In this document: one piece after another, positions 1-5,972 of the stretch
How positions within the stretch are numbered: the first letter of the stretch is position 1
Layout of the letters: each line of letters opens with the position of its first letter
Origin: Bacillota bacterium
GTDB lineage: Bacteria > Bacillota > Dethiobacteria > DTU022 > UBA8154
Direction of reading: 5' to 3'
DNA: 6,414 nt
Assembly (NCBI GenBank): GCA_003456095.1
Contig: DMPF01000045.1
Span: 1-6,414, forward strand
Made by a program: the position numbers and the translations under genes
The notes under the pieces: model-generated
Seen by the model: the letters and a program-made list of their open reading frames with translations, nothing else
Told to the model about the DNA's origin: nothing
The model's database searches: none

Positions 1-1248
1 ACCTGGCGTAGATTAAATATCTCCTTGGGGTTGGATCCAGACACCCCGATTAATGAGCTGCAGGATGAATATGTCCGCCGCATTACCGATCCTCCGATCA
101 AACCGGTGGAAATAGAACGAAGAAATGCGCCATGTAAAGAAAACATTGTTACCGGCGCCGATGTGGACCTGTTCAAATTAGTCGCGCCGATGGTCCACGG
201 TGGAGACGGCGGCCGCTACCTCTGCACCTGGCATATGGTAGTGGGAGCCTCTTTGAATGATCCAGAAAATGTAAACTGGGGCATGTACCGCCAGATGGTA
301 TTTGATGAAACAACCATGTGCGGACCGGTCCTTCCTTTCTCCGATATGGGCAAGATGTTTTACGGTGAATATGCCCCACTGAATAAACCAATGCCTTTTG
401 CCACCGTAATCGGTATGGACCCGTTGTCTGGAGTTGCTGCCTGTGCGCCGGCAGCTTATCCGGAATCTTATTACACGGGGCAATTAATGGGAGAACCGGT
501 GGAACTGGTAAAATGCGAGACAAATGACCTGTTAGTCCCCGCACACTCTGAGATTATCATCGAAGGGGAAGTTATACCCCATGTGGGCATTGAAGAAGCT
601 CCTTTCGGTGAATATACCGGTTACAGGACTTCGCCCAGGGCCGGCCGGACAGTTTATAAAGTTAAATGTGTTACCTATCGGAATAACCCCATCCTTACCG
701 TCTCCAATATGGGCGTGCCTACAGATGAAGGCCAGCTGCTACGCTCCTTCTCCTTAGCCTTGGAAATGAGAAAATTGTTGGAAAGCCAACAGATACCGAT
801 TACCGGGGTATACATGCTGCCCGAATCCACCCATCACCTGGTTGTTGTGGGGGTTAAGAACGCCTATCCCGGCATTGCCCATCAAATCGGCCACCTGGTA
901 TTCGGCAGCAAACTGGCTCCCTGGTTCCATATGGTCCAGGTGGTGGATGACAAGACCGATATCTATAATATCAATGAGCTGATCCATGATCTTTGCACCA
1001 AACTCCACCCCTCCAGGGGGATCCATATCTATACGAGCCATGTGGGCACTCCTCTGTATCCTTTTGCCAGTCCGGAAGACAGGAAGTACGGAAAAGGCGA
1101 TAAGGTTTTATTCGACTGCCTGTTCCCCTTGGATTGGCCTTTGGCAGAAACGCCGATTAAGGTAATCTTCAGCAATAAAGATATCTATCCTGAAGATGTA
1201 CAGCAAAAGGTGCTGAGCAGCTGGAAGAATTACGGTTTTAAAGATTAA
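1..1248 (+). CDS. UbiD-family aromatic acid (de)carboxylase, catalytic-type subunit, 5' truncated
   Basis: The frame is open from base 1, so the gene begins upstream; the TTG at 25 is internal. About 415 residues remain of a family usually near 480-500, so roughly 70-80 N-terminal residues are missing. UbiD enzymes use prenylated FMN to add or remove CO2 on aromatic or unsaturated acids in the cytoplasm. Visible family motifs are NWGMYR (274-291, with the Asn and Arg equivalent to Fdc1 N168 and R173), the metal-ligand Glu in ESYYTG (codon 463-465), and EAPFGE (595-612, matching the catalytic pair E277/E282 of Fdc1). The KCETNDLLVPA stretch and the WKNYGF C-terminus resemble fungal Fdc1 more than E. 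coli UbiD. The His metal ligand of Fdc1 appears to be Ser (codon 340-342). A 24-base gap leads to a gamma-subunit-like gene, suggesting an alpha-like subunit of a phenylphosphate-carboxylase-type complex. Hydroxybenzoate, gallate or benzene-carboxylase roles are alternatives; the substrate is not readable. Confidence 0.9.
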   Translation, partial: TWRRLNISLGLDPDTPINELQDEYVRRITDPPIKPVEIERRNAPCKENIVTGADVDLFKLVAPMVHGGDGGRYLCTWHMVVGASLNDPENVNWGMYRQMVFDETTMCGPVLPFSDMGKMFYGEYAPLNKPMPFATVIGMDPLSGVAACAPAAYPESYYTGQLMGEPVELVKCETNDLLVPAHSEIIIEGEVIPHVGIEEAPFGEYTGYRTSPRAGRTVYKVKCVTYRNNPILTVSNMGVPTDEGQLLRSFSLALEMRKLLESQQIPITGVYMLPESTHHLVVVGVKNAYPGIAHQIGHLVFGSKLAPWFHMVQVVDDKTDIYNINELIHDLCTKLHPSRGIHIYTSHVGTPLYPFASPEDRKYGKGDKVLFDCLFPLDWPLAETPIKVIFSNKDIYPEDVQQKVLSSWKNYGFKD

Positions 1249-1257
1249 TGAAATAAT

Positions 1258-1265
1258 AAGGAGGT
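1258..1265 (+). promoter_or_regulatory. Ribosome binding site for the gamma-like gene
   Basis: AAGGAGGT is a full-length match to the anti-Shine-Dalgarno sequence. It lies 7 bases before the GTG at 1273, which settles a non-ATG start for the small gene. Confidence 0.85.
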
Positions 1266-1272
1266 AATTGTC

Positions 1273-1566
1273 GTGCGGCAGGAATGGGATACTTATATAC
1301 TCACGAAACTGGTGGATGTTGAGGAAAATGTGGAAACCCTCAGGGTGATCAGGGACCTTACACCGGGAATCCGTAAATACAGGGGCAGGTTCGTAAAATG
1401 CTTAATCTCCAGAGATCCCGATAAATATCCGGATTCGTTGCGCATCAGGTTGGGCAGGGGACAGCTGACCAACCATATTTGGTCCATTAAAATCACTGAA
1501 AATGTGGAAGGTATTCCGACAAAACCATATCATATGTCCGGCGGCATCTCCCTGAAGGAAGATTGA
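1273..1566 (+). CDS. Small subunit resembling phenylphosphate carboxylase gamma subunit
   Basis: This 97-residue protein (about 11 kDa) starts at GTG behind a perfect ribosome site. It has no signal peptide, membrane segment or Cys cluster. It is rich in charged residues, with a central basic stretch (KYRGRFVKCLISRDPDKYPD, then RIRLGRGQL). Size, this stretch and its place between two UbiD-family genes fit the ~10 kDa gamma subunit of phenylphosphate carboxylase, which joins the two UbiD-like subunits in the core enzyme exchanging CO2 with 4-hydroxybenzoate. The family match is by memory of its look, not by alignment. It is not the zinc-ribbon D subunit of the vanillate/hydroxybenzoate decarboxylase type (BsdD/VdcD), which has paired CxxC motifs. 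It is probably co-transcribed with both UbiD genes. The biochemical role of the family is structural or unknown. Confidence 0.65.
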   Translation: MRQEWDTYILTKLVDVEENVETLRVIRDLTPGIRKYRGRFVKCLISRDPDKYPDSLRIRLGRGQLTNHIWSIKITENVEGIPTKPYHMSGGISLKED

Positions 1567-1655
1567 AGAAGCAGTGAAAAAACATCCTGCACCCTGGTGT
1601 ATATGTAAGCACGAGCAGTAACCAATTATCTTGGCTTTCAAGGTGGTAGATTGAA

Positions 1656-3038
1656 ATGGAGGTAGACTTACGCAGGTTTTTAAATGCCATAGAAGAAGAA
1701 GGAGACCTGCTGCAGGTCAGTGAAGCGATCCACCATCAGTTCGAAATTACTGCCGTGCTCAAGCAAGTGCTGGGAGAGCGGGGAGGCCCGGCAGTACTCT
1801 TTGAAAACGTAATAGGCTGCCCCGGGAAAAAAGTGGTAGGCAACCTGCTGGCAAGCCGCCGCAAACTGGCCCTGGCGTTTGGTTGCAGTGAGAAGGAGCT
1901 GCGGGATGTTTACTTACAAAAACGGGCAGCCGCACCGGCACCGGAGATGATCAGGGGACCGGCGCCCTGCCAGGAGGAGATAATTACAGGAGAGCCGGAT
2001 CTCCCGGCTCTCCTGCCCGTTCCCCATTTTCACGAAGGTGACGCAGGCCCTTACATCACCGCCGGAGTGCTCATCGCCAAAGATCCCCTTTCGGGCAGAT
2101 TAAATTCAGGGATCCACCGGCTGCAGTTAAAAGGAAAAAACCGCCTCGGTGTTTTTCTGGCCAATCCCCCACTTGCCGACTATTTTAAAATCATGGAACA
2201 GCAAGGAAAGCCGCTGCCGGCGGCAGTAGCCCTGGGGCTGCACCCAGCCGAGCTTTTGGCAGCGGCCGTTACGCTCAAGCGAGGACTGCACAGCAAGCTG
2301 GAGCTGGCGGGAGCGTTGGCCGGACGGCCTGTCCCCCTTGTTCCGGCCGTAAGCGTGGATTTACCTGTACCGGCGCTGGCGGAGATCATCCTGGAGGGGG
2401 AGATCCTACCTGGTATCAGGGAAAAAGAAGGCCCCTTCGGTGAAAGCACAGGTTATTATTTTGCAGCAGAAAGCCCAATCTTCGAGGTGCGGGCGCTAAC
2501 CTGCCGCCGCGCGCCCATTCTCTCCGTGATCCCGCCTTGGGGTATTGAAACAGACATTATCGTCTCCGCTTTTACCGGGGCGGAGCTATGGCAGGAATTA
2601 AACAGGCTGCTCCCGGAGGTGCTGGATGTGGCTTTTCTGCCTGGCTCCCTGACCTTTCAGGGCGTGATTCAGGTAGCCTCTGCCCTGTCCCGCCGGGATG
2701 TGCGCCGCCTTATCCACCTGGCCCTTAACCTGGACAGGCGCCTGAAGCATCTGATCGTGGTAGATGAGGATGTGGATATTCACAGCCCCCGAGAGGTGCT
2801 CTGGGCGCTGGCCACCCGTTTTCAGGGGGGGGAAGATCTGCTCTGCCTGCCGGGGTTGGAAGGCTATGTAATCGACCCTTCCACAGAAAATGGGGAAACA
2901 GCCAAGCTAGGGTTTGATGCCACCGCCCGTCCGGGAGGCCCGGCGGGGGAACGCTACCGGCGCCTTACCCTGCCCCGCACAGCGGTAACACGGGCTAACG
3001 AAATTTTGCGAAGGAGGGATCAGCGGCCTTGCGAATAA
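1656..3038 (+). CDS. Divergent UbiD-family protein, possible beta-type subunit
   Basis: A full-length UbiD-family protein of 460 residues; the ATG follows AAGGTGGT (1640-1647) by 8 bases. The N-terminus (LRRFLNAIEEEGDLLQV) is the usual UbiD opening. Further family marks are HFHEGDAGPYIT (about 124-135), NSGIHRLQ (150-157; Asn150 and Arg155 match Fdc1 N168/R173), EGPFGESTGYY (258-268; Glu258 and Glu263 match E277/E282) and KLGFDAT near the C-terminus. Two expected metal ligands look changed: the Glu before the AG(A/L) motif is Lys214 (SKLELAG), and the His of the PQH segment is Pro (residues 170-172 read NPP). It may therefore bind prFMN differently or be a non-catalytic partner. It is much richer in G+C than the upstream genes. 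It overlaps ubiX by 10 bases, so the two are translationally linked. A standalone decarboxylase for another acid is the alternative. Confidence 0.88.
   Translation: MEVDLRRFLNAIEEEGDLLQVSEAIHHQFEITAVLKQVLGERGGPAVLFENVIGCPGKKVVGNLLASRRKLALAFGCSEKELRDVYLQKRAAAPAPEMIRGPAPCQEEIITGEPDLPALLPVPHFHEGDAGPYITAGVLIAKDPLSGRLNSGIHRLQLKGKNRLGVFLANPPLADYFKIMEQQGKPLPAAVALGLHPAELLAAAVTLKRGLHSKLELAGALAGRPVPLVPAVSVDLPVPALAEIILEGEILPGIREKEGPFGESTGYYFAAESPIFEVRALTCRRAPILSVIPPWGIETDIIVSAFTGAELWQELNRLLPEVLDVAFLPGSLTFQGVIQVASALSRRDVRRLIHLALNLDRRLKHLIVVDEDVDIHSPREVLWALATRFQGGEDLLCLPGLEGYVIDPSTENGETAKLGFDATARPGGPAGERYRRLTLPRTAVTRANEILRRRDQRPCE
3011..3017 (+). promoter_or_regulatory. Ribosome binding site for ubiX, inside the upstream gene
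   Basis: AAGGAGG lies within the last codons of the second UbiD gene, 11 bases before the TTG at 3029. It supports the TTG start, since the protein from there opens directly with the UbiX Rossmann motif and no upstream Met is better placed. Confidence 0.75.
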
Positions 3039-3649
3039 TTGTTGGCATTTCTGGCGCAACAGGCGCGATTTACGGCGTACGCATCGTGGAGGAGCTATAT
3101 CGTCTGGGTATGGAAACCCACCTGATTATCAGCGATGTGGGCAGGAAAACGATTGAACTGGAGACGGGATACACAGTCAGCCAGGTGGAAAAAATGGCTG
3201 CGGAGGTGCATAATATTTGCAACCTCGCCGCATCCGTTTCCAGCGGTTCTTTCCAAACAGAAGGCATGATCATCGCCCCCTGTTCCATCAAAAGCCTTTC
3301 CGCCATTGCCAATTCCTATAATGCCAACCTCTTGATCAGGGCAGCCGACGTGCAGCTCAAGGAGCGCCGCAAACTGGTCCTGGTCGTACGGGAAACGCCG
3401 CTGCACGGGGGGCATCTGCGCCTTATGACCATGGCGACGGAAACGGGGGCTATTTTGCTGCCGCCTATGCCGGCCTTTTATCACCATCCCCAAACCCTGG
3501 ATGATTTGATCAACCAGACGGTGGGCAAAGTCCTGGATCAGTTTCAAATTGAGCACAATCTTTTTAAACGTTGGCGGGGCATACCCAATGACACGCTGTT
3601 AAGATACATATCAATATTACGGCTTGACAAATTGTTGCATATATTGTAA
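3029..3649 (+). CDS. ubiX: UbiX flavin prenyltransferase
   Basis: UbiX joins a dimethylallyl group to reduced FMN, making the prenyl-FMN cofactor needed by UbiD decarboxylases. The 206-residue protein starts at TTG and shows the family marks in order: the nucleotide-binding GISGATGA (6-13), MIIAPCSIKSLSAIA (80-94), the KERRKLVLVVRETPLH block (111-126) with its active-site Arg and Glu, and PPMPAFY (145-151) with the conserved Tyr. A late RW (181-182) probably supplies the C-terminal Arg of the site. The protein then continues about 24 residues (183-206), longer than many UbiX proteins; this tail coincides with a candidate promoter for the next gene. It overlaps the preceding UbiD gene by 10 bases, as expected for matched cofactor supply. 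The paralogue name Pad1 or LpdB would describe the same activity. Confidence 0.95.
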   Translation: MRIIVGISGATGAIYGVRIVEELYRLGMETHLIISDVGRKTIELETGYTVSQVEKMAAEVHNICNLAASVSSGSFQTEGMIIAPCSIKSLSAIANSYNANLLIRAADVQLKERRKLVLVVRETPLHGGHLRLMTMATETGAILLPPMPAFYHHPQTLDDLINQTVGKVLDQFQIEHNLFKRWRGIPNDTLLRYISILRLDKLLHIL

Positions 3650-3652
3650 ATA
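3624..3652 (+). promoter_or_regulatory. Candidate promoter for the SatP-family gene
   Basis: A perfect -35 hexamer TTGACA (3624-3629) is followed after 17 bases by TAAATA (3647-3652), a weak -10 with three of six consensus bases. TGTAAA at 3645 with a 15-base spacer is the other choice. It lies in the last codons of ubiX, about 73 bases before the next start, in an AT-rich patch. It could give the transporter expression independent of the cassette. Confidence 0.4.
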
Positions 3653-3724
3653 TGTAATTAAGAGGTATACGCACTCTATTCATCATCATAAACGCAGCCA
3701 AAAAATAAAGGGAGGAAAGACAAG

Positions 3725-4330
3725 ATGGGCAAAGAGGTTTCCTGGGGTAACGCGCAGGCGTGTGGGATTTTAGGGTTGTGCACCGTGGTTATTCCCCTCT
3801 CCGTGTTAAATCTGGGATGGATTCCCCCGGAAGGCGCACCGCTTATCATTCCCTGGCTTCTCTTCGGTGGTCTGGTGCAGGTGATCTGCGGCTTGATCGA
3901 TTTTCGCAGAGGTGGCACGCTGCTGGCCACCCCCTTGGTTCTTTTCGGTCTGATGCTATGTATTACGCCGGCTGTCGGGGAAATGGTTAAGATCTGGATC
4001 AAGGCCCCGGCCCCTGTTCCGCCTTTTCTGCACGGTGTCGGCTTTTTAGTGGTGGCTGCTTATGTTCTCGCCCTTTTATATGCTACAGGACTTGTCAGTT
4101 CAACTGTTTTCACTCTGGTTCTTTTATTGGATGTCGGCCTCTGGCTTGTGGGTCTGACCTTCTTGGGCGTAGTGGGCATTGGGGTGATCGGTTGGTACTT
4201 GCTGCTGATATTTGCCCTGGGTATGGTTTACGTGGCCTGTGCTGTTTATCTCAATGAACTTTTTGGCCGTCCCGTACTGCCCTTGGGCGCGCCGATGTTT
4301 AAGCCGCCTTCCGCAAGCGTTTCAGGCTGA
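3725..4330 (+). CDS. GPR1/FUN34/YaaH (SatP)-family membrane transporter or channel
   Basis: A 201-residue, six-helix inner-membrane protein with helices at about 10-31, 38-58, 66-86, 103-123, 125-147 and 150-175. The family carries acetate, succinate or other small organic acids, and E. coli SatP is 188 residues. Supporting similarities are GGLVQVICGLIDFRRGGT (48-65), matching the SatP segment GGIAQIFAGLLEYKKGNT, and the C-terminal LNELFGRPVLPLG (176-188), nearly the SatP LNEQFGRTVLPIG. The N-terminal signature, normally NPAPLG, reads NAQACG (9-14), so the family placement is firm but the substrate is uncertain. The ATG follows GGGAGGA (3710-3716) by 8 bases. It lies 75 bases after ubiX with no terminator between, so it can be read with the decarboxylase cassette and may move a substrate, product or acetate; that link is inferred. 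A strong terminator follows it. Confidence 0.87.
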   Translation: MGKEVSWGNAQACGILGLCTVVIPLSVLNLGWIPPEGAPLIIPWLLFGGLVQVICGLIDFRRGGTLLATPLVLFGLMLCITPAVGEMVKIWIKAPAPVPPFLHGVGFLVVAAYVLALLYATGLVSSTVFTLVLLLDVGLWLVGLTFLGVVGIGVIGWYLLLIFALGMVYVACAVYLNELFGRPVLPLGAPMFKPPSASVSG

Positions 4331-4358
4331 TACTGAGCGCAGCCTGCAGTAACCCGTT

Positions 4359-4423
4359 AAAAAACAGACCCTGGCGCTATTTGTAGTTGTTTTGTCTGCA
4401 AAAGCGCTCGGGGTCTGTTTTTT
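4359..4423 (+). terminator. Intrinsic terminator after the SatP-family gene
   Basis: AAAAAACAGACCC (4359-4371) and GGGTCTGTTTTTT (4411-4423) are perfectly complementary over 13 bases. An inner GCGCT/AGCGC pairing (4374-4378 with 4403-4407) extends the stem, leaving a 24-base loop. The T tract on the right and A tract on the left mean it could stop transcription from either side. It separates the decarboxylase/transporter unit from selAB. Confidence 0.9.
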
Positions 4424-4467
4424 GCTGGCGGCAATTTCCTTCATATCATTCATCTCCACCCAAAACA

Positions 4468-4476
4468 TGATATACT
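4468..4476 (+). promoter_or_regulatory. Extended -10 promoter for selAB
   Basis: TGATATACT is an extended -10 element (TGn before TATACT, five of six consensus bases). The best -35 is only TTCATC (4449-4454, 16-base spacer), which fits an extended -10 promoter. Transcription would start near 4483, about 38 bases before selA, just after the terminator. Confidence 0.6.
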
Positions 4477-4520
4477 GTATGTGTTTTTGTAGCTTGAAAT
4501 TTTAAGAGAGGGGTAAAAAA

Positions 4521-5972
4521 ATGTCGAAAAATGACCGCCAGGATTATTTGCGTCTTTTACCCTCAGTGGAGAGGGTTTTACAGGAAAAAATACTGCAGGA
4601 AAGCCTGGCCGAATTTCCCCGTCACCTTGCGGCTGACGCGGTACGGGATCTGCTGGCGCGCAAAAGGATGCTGATTTTAAACGCTGTTGCTGAAGAACTG
4701 CAGGGGCTTAAGTTTTCTTCCGCCGGGCTGGCCAAAGAGGCCCTTATTGCAATTGTCGAGCAAACTTTGCCACACCTGCGTCCGGTGATTAACGCAACCG
4801 GTGTGATCCTGCACACCAACCTGGGTCGTTCCCCCCTGGCGCCTGCCGCGGTGCAGGCTTTAAAAGAGATTGGGGAGAGCTTCAGCAACCTGGAGCTGTC
4901 CTTAAAAACAGGGAGGCGTTCCAGCCGTTACGAGCACATTGAGTCGCTGCTATGCTACCTCACCGGTGCTGAGGCTGCCCTGGTGGTAAACAACAATGCG
5001 GGAGCGGTTTTTCTCTCGCTGAACTCGCTGGCGGCCGGCCGGGAGGTCGTAGTTTCGCGGGGCGAACTGGTAGAGGTGGGGGGAAGCTTTCGCATCTCCG
5101 AGGTGATGGCCAGCAGTGGAGCGCGACTTATTGAGGTGGGAGCAACGAATAAATGCTACCTGAAGGATTATCGCCGTGCTGTTAATGGGCAGACAGCCCT
5201 GCTGCTTAAAGTCCATACCAGCAATTACAGGATCATGGGCTTCACCGCGGCGGTTCCGGCCCGTTTATTGGTAAAGCTGGCAGCGGAATACAATATCCCC
5301 TGTATGGAGGACCTGGGCAGCGGTGTCCTGGTGGATCTGAGCCGCTTCGGGCTGCCCCGGGAACCGATGGTTCAGGAATCAATCGGGGCAGGGGTCGATC
5401 TGGTCACTTTCAGTGGAGATAAGCTGCTGGGCGGACCTCAGGCCGGAATCATCGCCGGCAAAAAAAAGTATCTGGACCGAATCAGGGAAAACCAGCTCTT
5501 GCGGGCTCTGCGTGTGGATAAATTTACATTGGCGGCTTTAGAGGCGACGCTGCGTCTTTACTGTGACGAGGCAAAAGCCATGCGGCAGATACCGGTGCTG
5601 CGCATGTTGACCATTTCCCGTGACGAACTGCTCAAACGGGCGGAACGCCTGTCGCGCCTGCTAGCGGAACAGCTGGCAGGCTGCTGCCAGGTAACTATTT
5701 CCCATGAGCATGCCAGGGTCGGAGGGGGGGCTCTTCCCCTCACAGCCATACCCAGTATGCAGGTCTGCCTTGAACCGCTGCTGCAAAATGCCGGACTGCT
5801 GGCGGCAAAGCTGCGCCGGGCCGACCCGCCGGTGATTGTGCGGGTGCATAAAAACAAGCTGCTGCTGGACCTGCGGTCTGTTATGGAGAGGCAGGATGAA
5901 ATGCTGGTAAAAGCCGTATTGCGGGCTTTGGACGCAGGAGGATCGCCGGAGGAAGCGGGTATGGAACAATGA
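4521..5972 (+). CDS. selA: SelA, L-seryl-tRNA(Sec) selenium transferase
   Basis: SelA is a cytoplasmic, PLP-dependent enzyme that converts seryl-tRNA(Sec) to selenocysteyl-tRNA(Sec) using selenophosphate from SelD. The 483-residue protein is slightly longer than E. coli SelA (463). The first ~70 residues form the helical N-terminal tRNA-binding region. The PLP fold follows, with [14 protein letters not shown] (90-103), RSSRYEHIE, the [13 protein letters not shown] segment, EDLGSG, and the cofactor-binding [12 protein letters not shown] with Lys301 as the Schiff-base lysine. The ATG at 4521 is preceded by AGAGAGGGG (4505-4513) with a 7-base spacer. It has its own promoter and overlaps selB, so the pair is one operon. 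selD and the tRNA gene selC are not in the window. Its presence shows the organism decodes UGA as selenocysteine. Confidence 0.97.
   Translation: MSKNDRQDYLRLLPSVERVLQEKILQESLAEFPRHLAADAVRDLLARKRMLILNAVAEELQGLKFSSAGLAKEALIAIVEQTLPHLRPVINATGVILHTNLGRSPLAPAAVQALKEIGESFSNLELSLKTGRRSSRYEHIESLLCYLTGAEAALVVNNNAGAVFLSLNSLAAGREVVVSRGELVEVGGSFRISEVMASSGARLIEVGATNKCYLKDYRRAVNGQTALLLKVHTSNYRIMGFTAAVPARLLVKLAAEYNIPCMEDLGSGVLVDLSRFGLPREPMVQESIGAGVDLVTFSGDKLLGGPQAGIIAGKKKYLDRIRENQLLRALRVDKFTLAALEATLRLYCDEAKAMRQIPVLRMLTISRDELLKRAERLSRLLAEQLAGCCQVTISHEHARVGGGALPLTAIPSMQVCLEPLLQNAGLLAAKLRRADPPVIVRVHKNKLLLDLRSVMERQDEMLVKAVLRALDAGGSPEEAGMEQ

Noticed and set aside
25..27. TTG as the start of the first UbiD gene
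   Set aside because: The frame is open to base 1 and the sequence there already aligns with the interior of UbiD proteins; no ribosome site precedes it.
173..544. Minus-strand open frames across the window, including those opposite UbiD, UbiX and selA
   Set aside because: All lie opposite well-supported genes, lack good ribosome sites and show no recognisable protein motifs.
1564..1621. Selenocysteine read-through of the UGA ending the gamma-like gene, given the nearby selAB
   Set aside because: Read-through would add only a short tail ending at the in-frame TAA at 1615-1617, with no redox motif such as CxxU and no clear hairpin just after the UGA.
2825..2832. Run of eight G in the second UbiD gene as a frameshift or phase-variable tract
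   Set aside because: The frame continues with normal UbiD sequence on both sides (TRFQGGEDLL, then KLGFDAT), so the gene is intact here. A seven-G run and an eight-A run in selA likewise keep frame.
3760..3990. 76-codon plus-strand frame inside the SatP-family gene
   Set aside because: It overlaps a clearly membrane-spanning family protein in another frame and has no family features of its own.
4328..4336. Selenocysteine read-through of the UGA ending the SatP-family gene
   Set aside because: A second in-frame UGA follows one codon later and the protein already ends in the normal family C-terminus.
4424..4520. Riboswitch or tRNA-Sec-like structure ahead of selA
   Set aside because: After the terminator only a promoter, a leader of about 38 bases and a ribosome site fit; there is no room for a tRNA and no aptamer-like fold was seen.
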